Position numbers and translations under genes: made by a program. From Nigrospora sphaerica (lineage: Eukaryota; Ascomycota; Sordariomycetes; Amphisphaeriales; Apiosporaceae), in assembly GCA_018287875.1 (NCBI GenBank), contig JAGVVL010000017.1, forward strand, positions 868,001 to 932,000: DNA of 64,000 bases, in the 5' to 3' direction. This document shows positions 22,825 through 32,164 of the stretch, in pieces. The notes under the pieces are model-generated. The model was not told the origin of the DNA. It saw nothing but the letters and a program-made list of their open reading frames with translations, and did not search any database. Position 1 is the stretch's first letter. Each line of letters opens with the position of its first letter.

Positions 22825-23362
22825 ATGGAGTATCCGGACGTCCCAGAGCGAGATTCGCCCTCGCCTCCGGCTTCACCCATCCAGGATCGGCCGGCGTCCC
22901 CCGAGCTTCCCTTGACTATGACGGCCTCGGCCGTCCTGAGCGCCCTCCCCCAGGACGCTAGCGCCGCCTTGGCTACGGCAGGCGGCTTCGCGCAGGACAA
23001 GGTCGTCGTCCGGTTCCGGCCCTTCGGTGCTCTCCCGCCCCTGCCGCGCGACGTGCGCAAGATTACGGCGACGCAGAAGTTCGAGACGGTCGTGGCGTTC
23101 CTGCGCAAGGCCCTCAAGCTCGAGCCCCACGAGAGCCTATTTCTCTACGTCAACAGCTCGTTTGCGCCGGCACTGGATGAAGTCGTTGGCAATCTGCATC
23201 GGGTAGGACGACCCGGCCCAATCTGTTCCCTTTCCCCGGCTCGCGCTCGTGTACGGAAAAGCCTGCGTGGCAGATCTATTACTGACGGTTGATCGACAGT
23301 GCTTCAAGGACAATAACAATCAACTCAATGTCTCCTACGCCATCACTCCTGCTTTTGGTTGA
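22825..23362 (+). CDS. ATG12: Ubiquitin-like autophagy protein Atg12
   Basis: Exon 1 is 22825-23202 and exon 2 is 23300-23362, phase 0, giving 146 residues. The N-terminal ~70 residues are Pro/Ser-rich and disordered ([20 protein letters not shown]). The ubiquitin-like fold follows ([17 protein letters not shown] ... [20 protein letters not shown]) and ends [20 protein letters not shown]. The protein terminates exactly at the glycine that Atg7 and Atg10 use to conjugate Atg12 to Atg5, so no processing is needed. The conjugate acts as the E3-like enzyme for Atg8 lipidation in autophagosome formation. The gene converges with the ketopantoate hydroxymethyltransferase gene, whose stop is about 135 bp away. 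Confidence 0.95.
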
Positions 23363-23498
23363 AGTGCGGCCTCGACTCAGCCCTACAACCCCAGGGTGTC
23401 CCGGAAACGCCGTCTAATGCTAACGCTAAATCAACCCCGTTCATCCGGGCGCTGGGGGTCTGCGCGTCTTTGTTCCCTGGGGATGCCGCGGTGGCCGA

Positions 23499-24601
23499 CT
23501 ACTCCTTGGGTGTGACAGCACGGTCGAAAGCCTCCAGCTCTTCTTTGGAGATGGGGTACGTATGCTCGGGGGCCGGGTATTGGCGTCCCTTGACCTCGTC
23601 GCGGTACGATGTAAGAGCCTGAAGGCTTTCGGCCCACACGTTGCCGTACTGTTTAACAAATTTGGGCAGGAACCGACCGGGAGGGAAATTGCCACTCATG
23701 TCGACCTGCACCAGCACTTGCCCCGAGCAGCCATTGCCTGCACCGATGCCAATGGTGGGGATGGACAGCTTCTTGGTGATGATGCGGGCGACTTCGGCCG
23801 GCACGGCCTCAAGGACGGTAGCGAAGCTGCCTGCCTCCTGCACGGCGAGGGCATCGTCCAGCACCTTCATGGCGTCGTTTGCCGTCTTGCCCTGGACGCG
23901 GAAGCCTCCGAGGGCGTTTTGGCGTTGAGGGGTCAGACCAACATGAGCTAGTACGGGAATGCCAGCACCTGTGATCTTCGCGATGGTCGGGGCCATCTCT
24001 CGGCCGCCCTCGAGCTTGATACCTTGGACGCGGCCCTCTTTGACAAACCTGATGGCCGTTTCCAGTGCCTGCTCGGGCGAGATCTCATAGGAGCCCATGG
24101 GCAGGTCGCCAATCTGTCACAATGTAAGCATCTGCCGCATAATGAGGGGCCACAGATGGACACGCGACTCACGATGAAGGCGGCTTTGGTCGCCCGCGCA
24201 ACGGATCGACAGTGCAGCAGCATCTCCTCGACGAGAACCTCGCTCGTGTCATCCATGCCCATGGCCACCATGGCCAGACTGTCACCCACCAGGACCACGT
24301 CCATGCCGGCGGCGTCGGCAACATGGGCGCTGGGGAAGTCGTGGGCCGTGATCATGCTGATGGGCTCATTCCTCTTGTACATGGACCGCAGGGAGCTTAT
24401 GGTAACCTTCTTCCTGGGCGGCTCGGACTGGGTTCCGAGAGGGGAATGGGCCCCGTAAGGGGAATGAGAGCTCCATCTGCAGTTTTGGGCTGGCAGCGGC
24501 GACGACGACAGCAGAGGTCTCGCAGCCGACCCCAGGGGTACATTTAGTCGCGTGCCCCGGTATAAGGATAAGGCACAAGACCTGAGTTGTGTTGGAGGCA
24601 T
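23499..24601 (-). CDS. ECM31: 3-methyl-2-oxobutanoate hydroxymethyltransferase (ketopantoate synthesis)
   Basis: Exon 1 is 24173-24601 and exon 2 is 23499-24113, giving 347 residues. The 59-bp intron splits FI-IGDLPMGSYE, and splicing restores this conserved block. Residues 1-60 are Arg/Ser-rich and likely a mitochondrial presequence. The PanB barrel shows the metal-binding and catalytic blocks MITAHDFPSA, VVLVGDSLAMVAMG, GIKLEGG, GIPVLAHVGLTPQ and IGIGAGNGCSGQVLV. The enzyme transfers a hydroxymethyl group from methylenetetrahydrofolate to 2-oxoisovalerate, the first committed step of pantothenate (vitamin B5, CoA) synthesis. Length and motifs are those of an intact fungal enzyme. Confidence 0.95.
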
Positions 24602-26569
24602 GGCGGCGGGTGTGGGAAAGGGATGAGATATTACGAAGTTGCGGACTTGGGATAATGAATGATGAAAGAGACAAGGGGGAATTTGCAGTCAGAGGCGGGC
24701 CTACGGGCGCTTTTATTCGGTGGTCATGATGGGATTTGCTGCGTACAATTGAGTCTCACGGCAGAAAGCTTTGGAGTTTTGAGCACGCAGGGTAGGGAAT
24801 ACGTACCTGTAGCGTGGGGCTGGAACCCCTGTCAGAGGAAAGGCGCACATAAAGTGGGGCGACTGATCGACCGAGGCTGTCGGACGCCGAGACGTGTTGG
24901 CGGTGACTCTTTTAACTCTGGATTCCCGAGAGCTTGGTTCCCGCCAGCTCACATGCCAATGAGGGCTTCCAAAGAGAGAGTTTTCTGTCTTGTGCACGCC
25001 TAACCGCTCTACAAGGCTGGTTTCCCTCCATGTACTACGGAGGAGGGCTGTACCAAAACGAGCCACAAAACCAAGCAAAACTGCTCAATGTACGATGTGT
25101 CTCGCACGGGACCCACCCACACCGCTTATAGGTACTTCCCGGTAGGTAAGTTGCTTCGGGGTTAAACGAGCAACCATTCATGTCCATCTTGCCCAAAGAA
25201 GTAACCTACGTCGTATGTTCATGATTATACACTTCTCCTTGTATGCCGAGACTCCAAGAGGTACCGTTGTGGAGAAGGACGAGTTCGGTCATCGAAAGGA
25301 ATAGGTTGGCAACGCATGCAACAGCTCGAGCTGGTATCAGCCCCGTTCGTTGATTGCATCGGTAGCTGAGTAAGCGACCACCATGGGACATGCTCAGGAT
25401 GAAAAGGCCGTGATTTTGGGGCTCCCCTCCTCCGTCCGGATTCCGCTTGACTATGGGCAGCAGTAATAGCTCATTCGTCTCTGCGCCTCTCATAAATACC
25501 TACCTCCAAAGGTAGCCTTTCTCCCGGTGCCGCCAGGATATCGAACGCGGACACCCTGGCCTCTCCTGTCACCCTTGCCGAACGCAGGCTGGTCTAACGA
25601 GCCAGGTACACAACGTCTCAACCGATTCCTCAATCTTCTACTCTCGCATCTGAGGGATCTCTGTTGGACTCTTGATTGCGAAGATGTTTGGTATTCGGGT
25701 TGACAAAACCCGGTTGGGCCCGAGGCTTCGCGGAGAGTATGGCATCTGACTTAATTGGTTCCTGGGCTGAGGTCGCGCATGGACTTGGCTTGACGGCGGG
25801 TCATGAACTCTGCCGCGTCGACGATTCAAACCACCAAACGACGATGAAACCGGCGAAAAGAAAAGTTGCATTTCGAGCAAGGAGAAAACATAATGCGGCA
25901 CGGTATTGGCGTCTAGGATCACGTACCTGTCGGGTCAGCGCTTCGATTCTTGATCAATCTCGCTACATTATTGGCATACAGAGCACCAGACCGAGGCCCT
26001 CCGGTTCGTGGGCACGGCACGTTTTCGCATGGGCCGATTCCTGCAGTCCAAAGTGCTGTACCGACACAAGCGGTGCGCATTTAATCCCAATCAGCTCGCA
26101 TTCGCTGTACGGCTTACTGCCTGCTCGAGCACTAGTATGATACCTCGATGCGGGCTGAGGTGTTGTGAGTGGTTGGGACTCACTCAACCAACGCTCGTTA
26201 CGGGACATGGTGGTACGACAGCTGGGGACGCGACTCGCCACGAATCCGAACCAGTATATATAAGCGAATGCTCTGCTGACGTGGTCCAGGAAAAACCCCA
26301 GAGCTCCGTTCGCACTTGCGGCGGTGGACGTGAGCGGCGCTCTGTCAAACTTAACAAAACTCCGGCCTCCAGCTATCCTCTCTTTCGCCAGAGCAACCGA
26401 TGCGACCTCATAAAGCGGCTTGCCTCCGCGAATCGCCAACAAGAACGTCTTGTCGTTCTCGGACGATGAACAGTCTACTGGCAAGGGACGCGCCAAGCGC
26501 ACGCTATCGGACCCGACAATGTCCACGTCTAAGCGGGACGGCTGCCGATGAGGCCGACGACGACAGACA
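24602..26569. other. Intergenic, about 2 kb
   Basis: Upstream of the ketopantoate enzyme and of the carotenoid oxygenase relic. A 224-codon frame on the minus strand (25963-26637) overlaps the relic's 5' end and has no recognisable domain. Nothing else can be supported. Confidence 0.5.
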
Positions 26570-27826
26570 ATGCCGCACGAACCTGACAGCTTGACGGAGC
26601 AGCGCGAACCCCTAGAACTCACAGTGCAAGGCCACATTCCGGCGTGGACGGCTGGGTCGCTCTACCATACCGGTCTCGGTGGCTGCGATGTAGAGGATAC
26701 CGAACCAGGCACTTTCCACATCTTGCGCTGGTTCGATGGACTGGCACAAAGACACAGATTCGATATCATGGCGCCGCCGCCGGGATCCCGGCGTGGGCCC
26801 GTTCGGCAAGTTTATGGGCATGTTTCAACGCGATGCCGTTTGCGAGAACGTCGGCATTTCGGAGTGTCTCGAAGCCGACGCTGTCATCGAAGGCCGCCGG
26901 CCATCACGCCGGGCCCCAGAACCTCTTGCCGGGCACCGGTGTCGACGTGTTTGCGCAGGCCGACCCGACGACCATGGAGGTACTTCGGTATATGAGCCAG
27001 AACAAGCCGCAATCCCGAGCTCAAGGGACAACGGGGCCCAGCGCATGGCCTGCGAGACCCGGAAACAAGCGACTACTTCGGTTTTCAATCCCCAAACGGC
27101 GCCGTCGTGCGCGTACCGTGGGTCCCAGGTCAGCGTGATGGCGGGGGAGGCGAAGATCCTGGCGACCAGCAAGGAGAAGCCGGTTTACGCCCAGAGCTTC
27201 TTCCTCACAACGCCAGTACGTGATCCTCTGCGTCCCCAGTGGCCCACCTCCAGAAGGACGGGGCCAGTACGCTCTGGAAGGGTAACCTGCTCGATGCCTT
27301 GGCGGCAGACGTGCGTGGCGACACTCGCTCGGGTCATCTTGACAGGACGAGGATGGGGAAGCCAGGGGAAAAGAGGCCGGTGGCGCTGCCCTGCCCGCGA
27401 CCTCGGTCGAGCTCGCGATCCCCTCCCCGCACGCCGGCGTCCTTCCCACCTCCAACCAGGCGTACATGTGTCGCCCCCACCGCTACATCCACAAGGTACG
27501 CAGTACTGCACCGCCAACCGCTGTCTCAATGCCCCCTGTCCGACTCCCTGGTCGAGGTGGATACCGCGACCCGCGATGTGCTGATTTGGTTCGGCCCTAA
27601 GGGACACACCCCTGGTGAGGGCATCTTCGTGGCACGGCCAAGGGGCGAGAACGAGGAGGAAGCGCCGGCTGAGAACGACGGCTTTCTCCTGTCCGTCGTG
27701 CCCGACGGCGCCAACCGCACCCGCCACCTGCGGTGTCTGGATACCCTCACCACGACCGAGCTGGGGGGGGCAGAGCGCGGGTTCGCCGCCGCGTTGGGCT
27801 TCCACGGCCTGCATGTGGCAAACTAA
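26570..27826 (+). pseudogene. Carotenoid oxygenase (RPE65/CAO-type) pseudogene
   Basis: Homology to fungal carotenoid cleavage oxygenases can be followed across the region, but only by changing frame about seven times. The segments are 26570-26765 (GHIPAWTAGSLYHTG), about 26770-26870 (RRRDPGVGPFGKFMGMF), about 26900-27010 (VDVFAQADPTTMEVLRYM), 27011-27110 (GPAHGLRDPETSDYFGF), about 27125-27210 (ILATSKEKPVYAQSFFLTT), about 27240-27290 (WKGNLLDALAAD), 27409-27480 (ELAIPSPHAGVLPTSNQAY) and about 27540-27826 (GHTPGEGIFVARP, ending GFHGLHVAN). Breaks fall inside conserved blocks without GT-AG signals, so they are indels, not introns. At least one iron-ligand His is changed (Gln at 27192-27194 where the family has His-Ser-Phe-Phe), and another block is missing. 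No product is expected. Confidence 0.85.
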
Positions 27827-28243
27827 CAACGGCTAGGAGTGAGGGGGGCTAGCCCGACGCTACAAGCTGCACGGTTCGTGTGCGGAAGGTCGAGGTGGGC
27901 CGGCTCGCTACGGAACCCCATTCGCCGCCGTACCCGGACTCCGGGCTGAGTCGGGCGGAGGAGTGGCTCGCTTGCATTATCACCCCCGCCCGTACGGAGC
28001 CGCTAACACCGCGGTTAGGGCTACATCCGGCAATGCACCGCGTCTTCAGGCCGCCAGAGGTGTAGGGCAAGATTTTACCGCTTACTTTGTCTGCCTTGTA
28101 ACGGCGGCACGGCATGAACTGGCCATCTGCCGGTGTCACCCTGGGCGTATATAGGTCGGGGGCCATCTTTGCCTTCGCCTGCGGCGCTTCTCTAGAAAGT
28201 CCGCATCAGCTGTCACCTGGTGAGAAGCCACCATAAGCCCAAT
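27827..28243. other. Intergenic; P450 promoter
   Basis: Between the carotenoid oxygenase relic and the P450 gene, on the same strand. It contains a TATA-like element (28148-28153) and otherwise nothing I can name. Confidence 0.55.
28148..28153 (+). promoter_or_regulatory. TATA-like element of the P450 gene
   Basis: TATATA sits 91 bp before the P450 start codon, a plausible distance for a fungal core promoter with a short leader. This is sequence match only. Confidence 0.35.
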
Positions 28244-29912
28244 ATGCTTATCACGGACCGATGGCAAACCGTGTCGGCAGCGGACGGCGTTATTGCGGCC
28301 GCCTCACTCCTCTGCGCCTATATCCTCTCGACGGCCATCTACCGGCTTTACTTCCACCCCCTCGCCCAGTACCCCGGCCCTTTTTGGGCACGGCTGTCGA
28401 CCATCCCCTCGTGGTGGCACACCCGTAAGGGGGACCGACACGTATGGCTGTTTCAGCTGCAAGAGAAATATGGTGCGTCGAGGTTTCGGCCTGTCCCCCG
28501 TAGGCGATCCGCGCTAATACCCGTCCCCAGGCACGACGTTCCGCTACAGGCCGGACAGCGTGCTGGTCAACACGCCCACGGCGTACCGAACCATCTTCGG
28601 GCCCAAGGGCAACGTGCGAAAGTCGGACTACTACCAGCTGTGGCCGCGCACGGTCGATACGCTCAACACGTGGAACTGCACCGACATTGACGTTCACAAT
28701 CGCAAGCGCCGCGTGCTCAACAACGCCTTCTCGGACAAGGCCCTGCGGTCGGCCGAGCCCTTCATCCTCTCCAACGTCGACCGCTGGTGCGAGCTTCTGG
28801 GCCAGGAGGCCGGCAACGGCTGGTCCCGGTCGCTCAACGTGGCCGACTGGATCAACTACCTTGTCTTTGACATCCTGGGCGACCTGTGCTTCGGCAAGTC
28901 GTTCGACATGAAGGAGCCCTCGAGCCAGATGCGCTACGTCACTGAGGTCATGGGGGAGTTCTTGAAGGTGATGCACCCCATCGCGTTCTCGCCCATCGCC
29001 GGCTTTTGGCTGTGGATGAAGCCGCGCGGCCTCGACACGCTCATGGCCAAGTACAGCCCGCCGGCGGTGCAGGCGTGGCAGAAGTTTGTGGACAACTGCC
29101 TGGCCGAGCGCACGCGGGTTGAGGAGCAGGGCCATCCGAGCGGCGAGCAGCGCAAAGACTTCTTCCACTACCTCTTCGGCGCCGTCGACCCCGAGACGGG
29201 CCGGCCGGGGTACGGGCAGGCGGAGCTCTACGGCGAGTGCGAGCTGCTCATCATCGCAGGCTCGGACACGACATCGACGGTGCTGTCGGCGCTCTTCTTC
29301 TACCTGGCGCGCGACGCGGCGGTGCAGGCACGGCTGGCGGCGGAGCTGCGCGCCGCCTTCGCCACGGCCGCCGACATCCGCGCCGGGCCCGCGCTCAGCG
29401 GCTGCCAGTACCTGCACGCCTTCATCCAGGAGGGCCTGCGCATGACGCCGCCGGTGAGCGCCGAGCCGTCGCGGCAGGTGCTGGCGGGGGGTACGACGGT
29501 GGACGGGCAGTACTTCCCGGCGGGCACGCGGCTGAGCACCGGCCTCTACTGCCTCAGCTACAGCGCCGACGTGTACCCGGAGCCCTTCCGCTTCCGGCCG
29601 GAGCGCTGGCTGCCCGGGGCCCCCGGCACCACGCCCGAGGGCCTCGCCCGGGCCCAGCAGGCCCTCTGCGCCTTCGCCTCCGGCACCCGCAGCTGCCCCG
29701 GCAAGAACCTCGCCTGGCTCGAGATGACCGTCGTCGTCGCCAAGGTCTTATTCACCTTCGACCTCCGCCCCGACCCTACCAGCCGCCTCGGCGCCGGCGA
29801 CCCCGCCGGCAAGCCCGGCCGCCGCGACGAGGGCCAGTACCAGACCCACGACGCCTTCGTGTCGCTGCGCGACGGGCCCATGGTGCAGTTCAAGAGACGC
29901 GAGGGCGCCTAA
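28244..29912 (+). CDS. Cytochrome P450 monooxygenase, fungal microsomal type
   Basis: Exon 1 is 28244-28472 and exon 2 is 28531-29912, giving 536 residues. The 58-bp intron splits EKYG-TTFRYRPDS. An N-terminal membrane anchor (about 12-33) is followed by YPGPFWARLSTIP. The I-helix oxygen-activation motif AGSDTTS is at 319-325, ExxR (EGLR) at 377-380, FRPERW near 431-436, and the heme loop FASGTRSCPGKNLA with Cys at about 465. All essential elements are intact, so it should be an active ER monooxygenase using NADPH-P450 reductase. It resembles the large group annotated as benzoate 4-monooxygenase or trichothecene-type P450s. The substrate cannot be inferred, though an apocarotenoid is a testable guess from the adjacent oxygenase relic. 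GC at third positions is very high. Confidence 0.92.
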
Positions 29913-30627
29913 ATCTGCGTCCCGAGAGGGGAAGGCCTGCGGACTCGCTGGAAACCTTTACAGCAAGGTACCCGCCCGCCTCCTCGGTTTGGGATCGAGG
30001 CATTCCTGATACTGCGTAGGTAGCTTCGGGTTCGCGTCTTACAACGCATGGGGCCCTCTTTCCAGCCCGAGCGCGTTGGGTGGCGCATGAGCCTCGGCTG
30101 GAACCCAGCCAGCCCGGCGAATCTCTGGAGTCCGGATTCTGAACCGAACTCTGGCACGCTCTAGCGATAGTGGCCACGCCCAGCACATGGTCTGGTGAAG
30201 CCTGTAGGCACGGCCGTAATCGCCAGGGGCTCGAAATACCTTGAGTCTGCGGTCGGCATGGCATGCATGAGGAATGGAAGCGTTGGACCGTGTAAAGTCG
30301 ATATTATACGTGTGCCGGCCTGAGCATCGATATTGGAAGGAAAAGGTAGACCCCACGACAGGGACCTTTTATCTTAATGCCAGACCTCAGCCACAGAATT
30401 TAAGGGCGCCACACTAGCTTAAGAACGGGAGAGGTAGTTGGCAGTCATTCAAGTGGAGTAAGCGCGGCTAAACTCCGAACTGGCGCCGCAGCGCGCATTA
30501 GTAGATAAGTGGATTCGAGCCGTGGTTGTTTCGCCCAGCTCCGTAGTGTCCGAATTCCAGCCCAGGCACTTACACCTCGACCCATCGCCCGTCGCATTGT
30601 TGCCTACGAGCTCTAGGGAATTGTCCC
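29913..30627. other. Intergenic
   Basis: 3' flank of the P450 gene and promoter of the helix-turn-helix gene. No feature I can support. Confidence 0.55.
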
Positions 30628-31591
30628 ATGAAGGAAGCGGATGCATGCGCGGCGCCCGCGGCCGCCGCGGCCTCGGCAGCGCCACCGCCTTCTGGCCGGC
30701 GGCCCCGGACCAAGTACAAGTCGACCTACAATGCCGAGGCGCTTGCGCGGGCTCTCACGGCAGTGACCAAGGAGGGCATGTCCCTGCGCAAGGCCGCCGC
30801 CGCCTTCGGCGTGCCCAAGACGACGCTGGCAGATAAGATAGGAGAGCCCCTCGAGAGGCCGCTGCCCAAGAAAACCACGCGGCGCAAGCGCTTCTCATGG
30901 GTACGTCGCCGGCCGTGAATCCCCCCCACGAGCACACACCCGCCGTGGTTGCTTCGGCGGGGCCCCTCGAGAGACGAACACTTACTCACGCGCTCCCCCC
31001 GCCCCGTAGGGAGAGGAAGATTTGCGGGAGGCGGCGGCGGCGGCAGAAGACGGCACGGGACCCCCCCGTCAGGTCGCGCGCCACCGCGGCGACCCCGTCG
31101 GCGTCCTCGGCGCGACGACGCCCGGCCGCCAGCCCGACGTGCCCAGGAACAGCACGGTCCGGCTGACGCTTACCGAGGAGCGCTTTATCGCCGCCTGGGC
31201 CGTGGCGCTCATGGAGCTGGGCGTGCCGCCGTCCAAGGACGAGATCTACAAGCTTGGCAGCAAGGTGGTGCGGAAGCGGTGCGACAAGGTGCTCGGGAAG
31301 CAATGGGTCAGCCACTGGTTGCGAAAGTACCCGTCCATCACGGCCCTGGACTGGGAGGGAAAGCCGGCGCCCAAAAAGGGGGATACGCGGCTGCTCTCGG
31401 GCGACGCGGCCGCCAGCCCGTGTAACCGCCAGGGAGGCGGCCCGGGCGGCGATCCCTCCGACGCCCCGTGTGACGGCGAGCTCGACCAACTTGCCGGCCA
31501 ACTTGCCCCAATTGGCGAACAGAGGGGCAACACCTTCGGGCTCGGGGTACAAATACAGGCGGGTGTGGATGTAATGCAAGCAGCGCTATGA
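30628..31591 (+). CDS. psq-type plus CENP-B-type helix-turn-helix protein (transposase-derived DNA-binding)
   Basis: Exon 1 is 30628-30900 and exon 2 is 31010-31591, phase 0, giving 284 residues. After an Ala/Pro-rich start, residues 32-72 form a pipsqueak-type helix-turn-helix (YNAEALARALTAVTKEGMSL, then RKAAAAFGVPKTTLADKI). Residues 143-201 look like the CENP-B/Tc5 helix-turn-helix (LTEERFIAAWAVALMELGVP, then LGKQWVSHWLRKYPSI). This two-domain order is the N-terminal half of pogo/Fot1-family transposases. The DDE catalytic domain is absent: after about residue 205 the chain is low-complexity and ends. Either it is a domesticated DNA-binding protein or a 3'-truncated transposase; an open frame with an intact intron favours the first. 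Confidence 0.7.
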
Positions 31592-32164
31592 GTGGCCACA
31601 GACTCTGCGGCGTCCATAGGAGATTACAATTGCTCAAGTCTGGCCGAAACCTGGTCGAAGATACCTAGCTCTCACAGCGCGGGAATTGCCCGACCCCTCC
31701 TTGGAGACATCCATGTACAGCAAGCGAACCGAATTCCGTGCACAGAACGTCCCATTGGATCGATTACGCACGTGTGGACGGGTTGCGGGTATTCTTGCCG
31801 AGACGCAGGCCCTCGGCTCCATGAAAAAAAGTTGGGGTACAACTCGCGGGGTTTTGGCGGGAAGTGGCGATTGGCCAAAGGCGGTCATGGACGAAGACGT
31901 TCCGAGATCTCCAAAGCCGCCGTCAATGCCGCCTGCGATTGGTTCATGCGGATCTCGACGGCCTATTAACCGGCATATACACACCACAAGCAACACGTGA
32001 GCATGGTGCCGCGCCCTGATGGCCAGGTGGCTACATGAGCACACAAGAAGACCACGATGCCTACACCGTGGTGGCCCGGGGAGGCTATACCGACCTCGTG
32101 GCCTCTTCACCGTCCCCTTCGCCAGTCCCGCTAAACAGCGATTCCCCGGTACGCCTCGTTCGCC
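31592..32164. other. Intergenic
   Basis: Between the helix-turn-helix gene and the TPR-SET gene. I find no DDE-transposase remnant in any frame here and no terminal inverted repeats. Nothing else is seen. Confidence 0.5.

Noticed and set aside
25531..25600. TCGAAC word with nearby stem-like sequence, possible tRNA
   Set aside because: The T stem does not pair and no cloverleaf can be drawn.
25963..26637. 224-codon minus-strand frame overlapping the carotenoid oxygenase relic
   Set aside because: It has an ATG, but no domain or intron signals, and part of it is antisense to the relic's clear homology.
26570..27826. Reading the carotenoid oxygenase as an intact multi-intron gene
   Set aside because: Frame changes fall within conserved blocks only a few bases apart, without GT-AG pairs, so introns cannot explain them.
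28290..29417. 375-codon open frame antisense to the P450
   Set aside because: The P450 frame has all catalytic motifs; the antisense frame has none.
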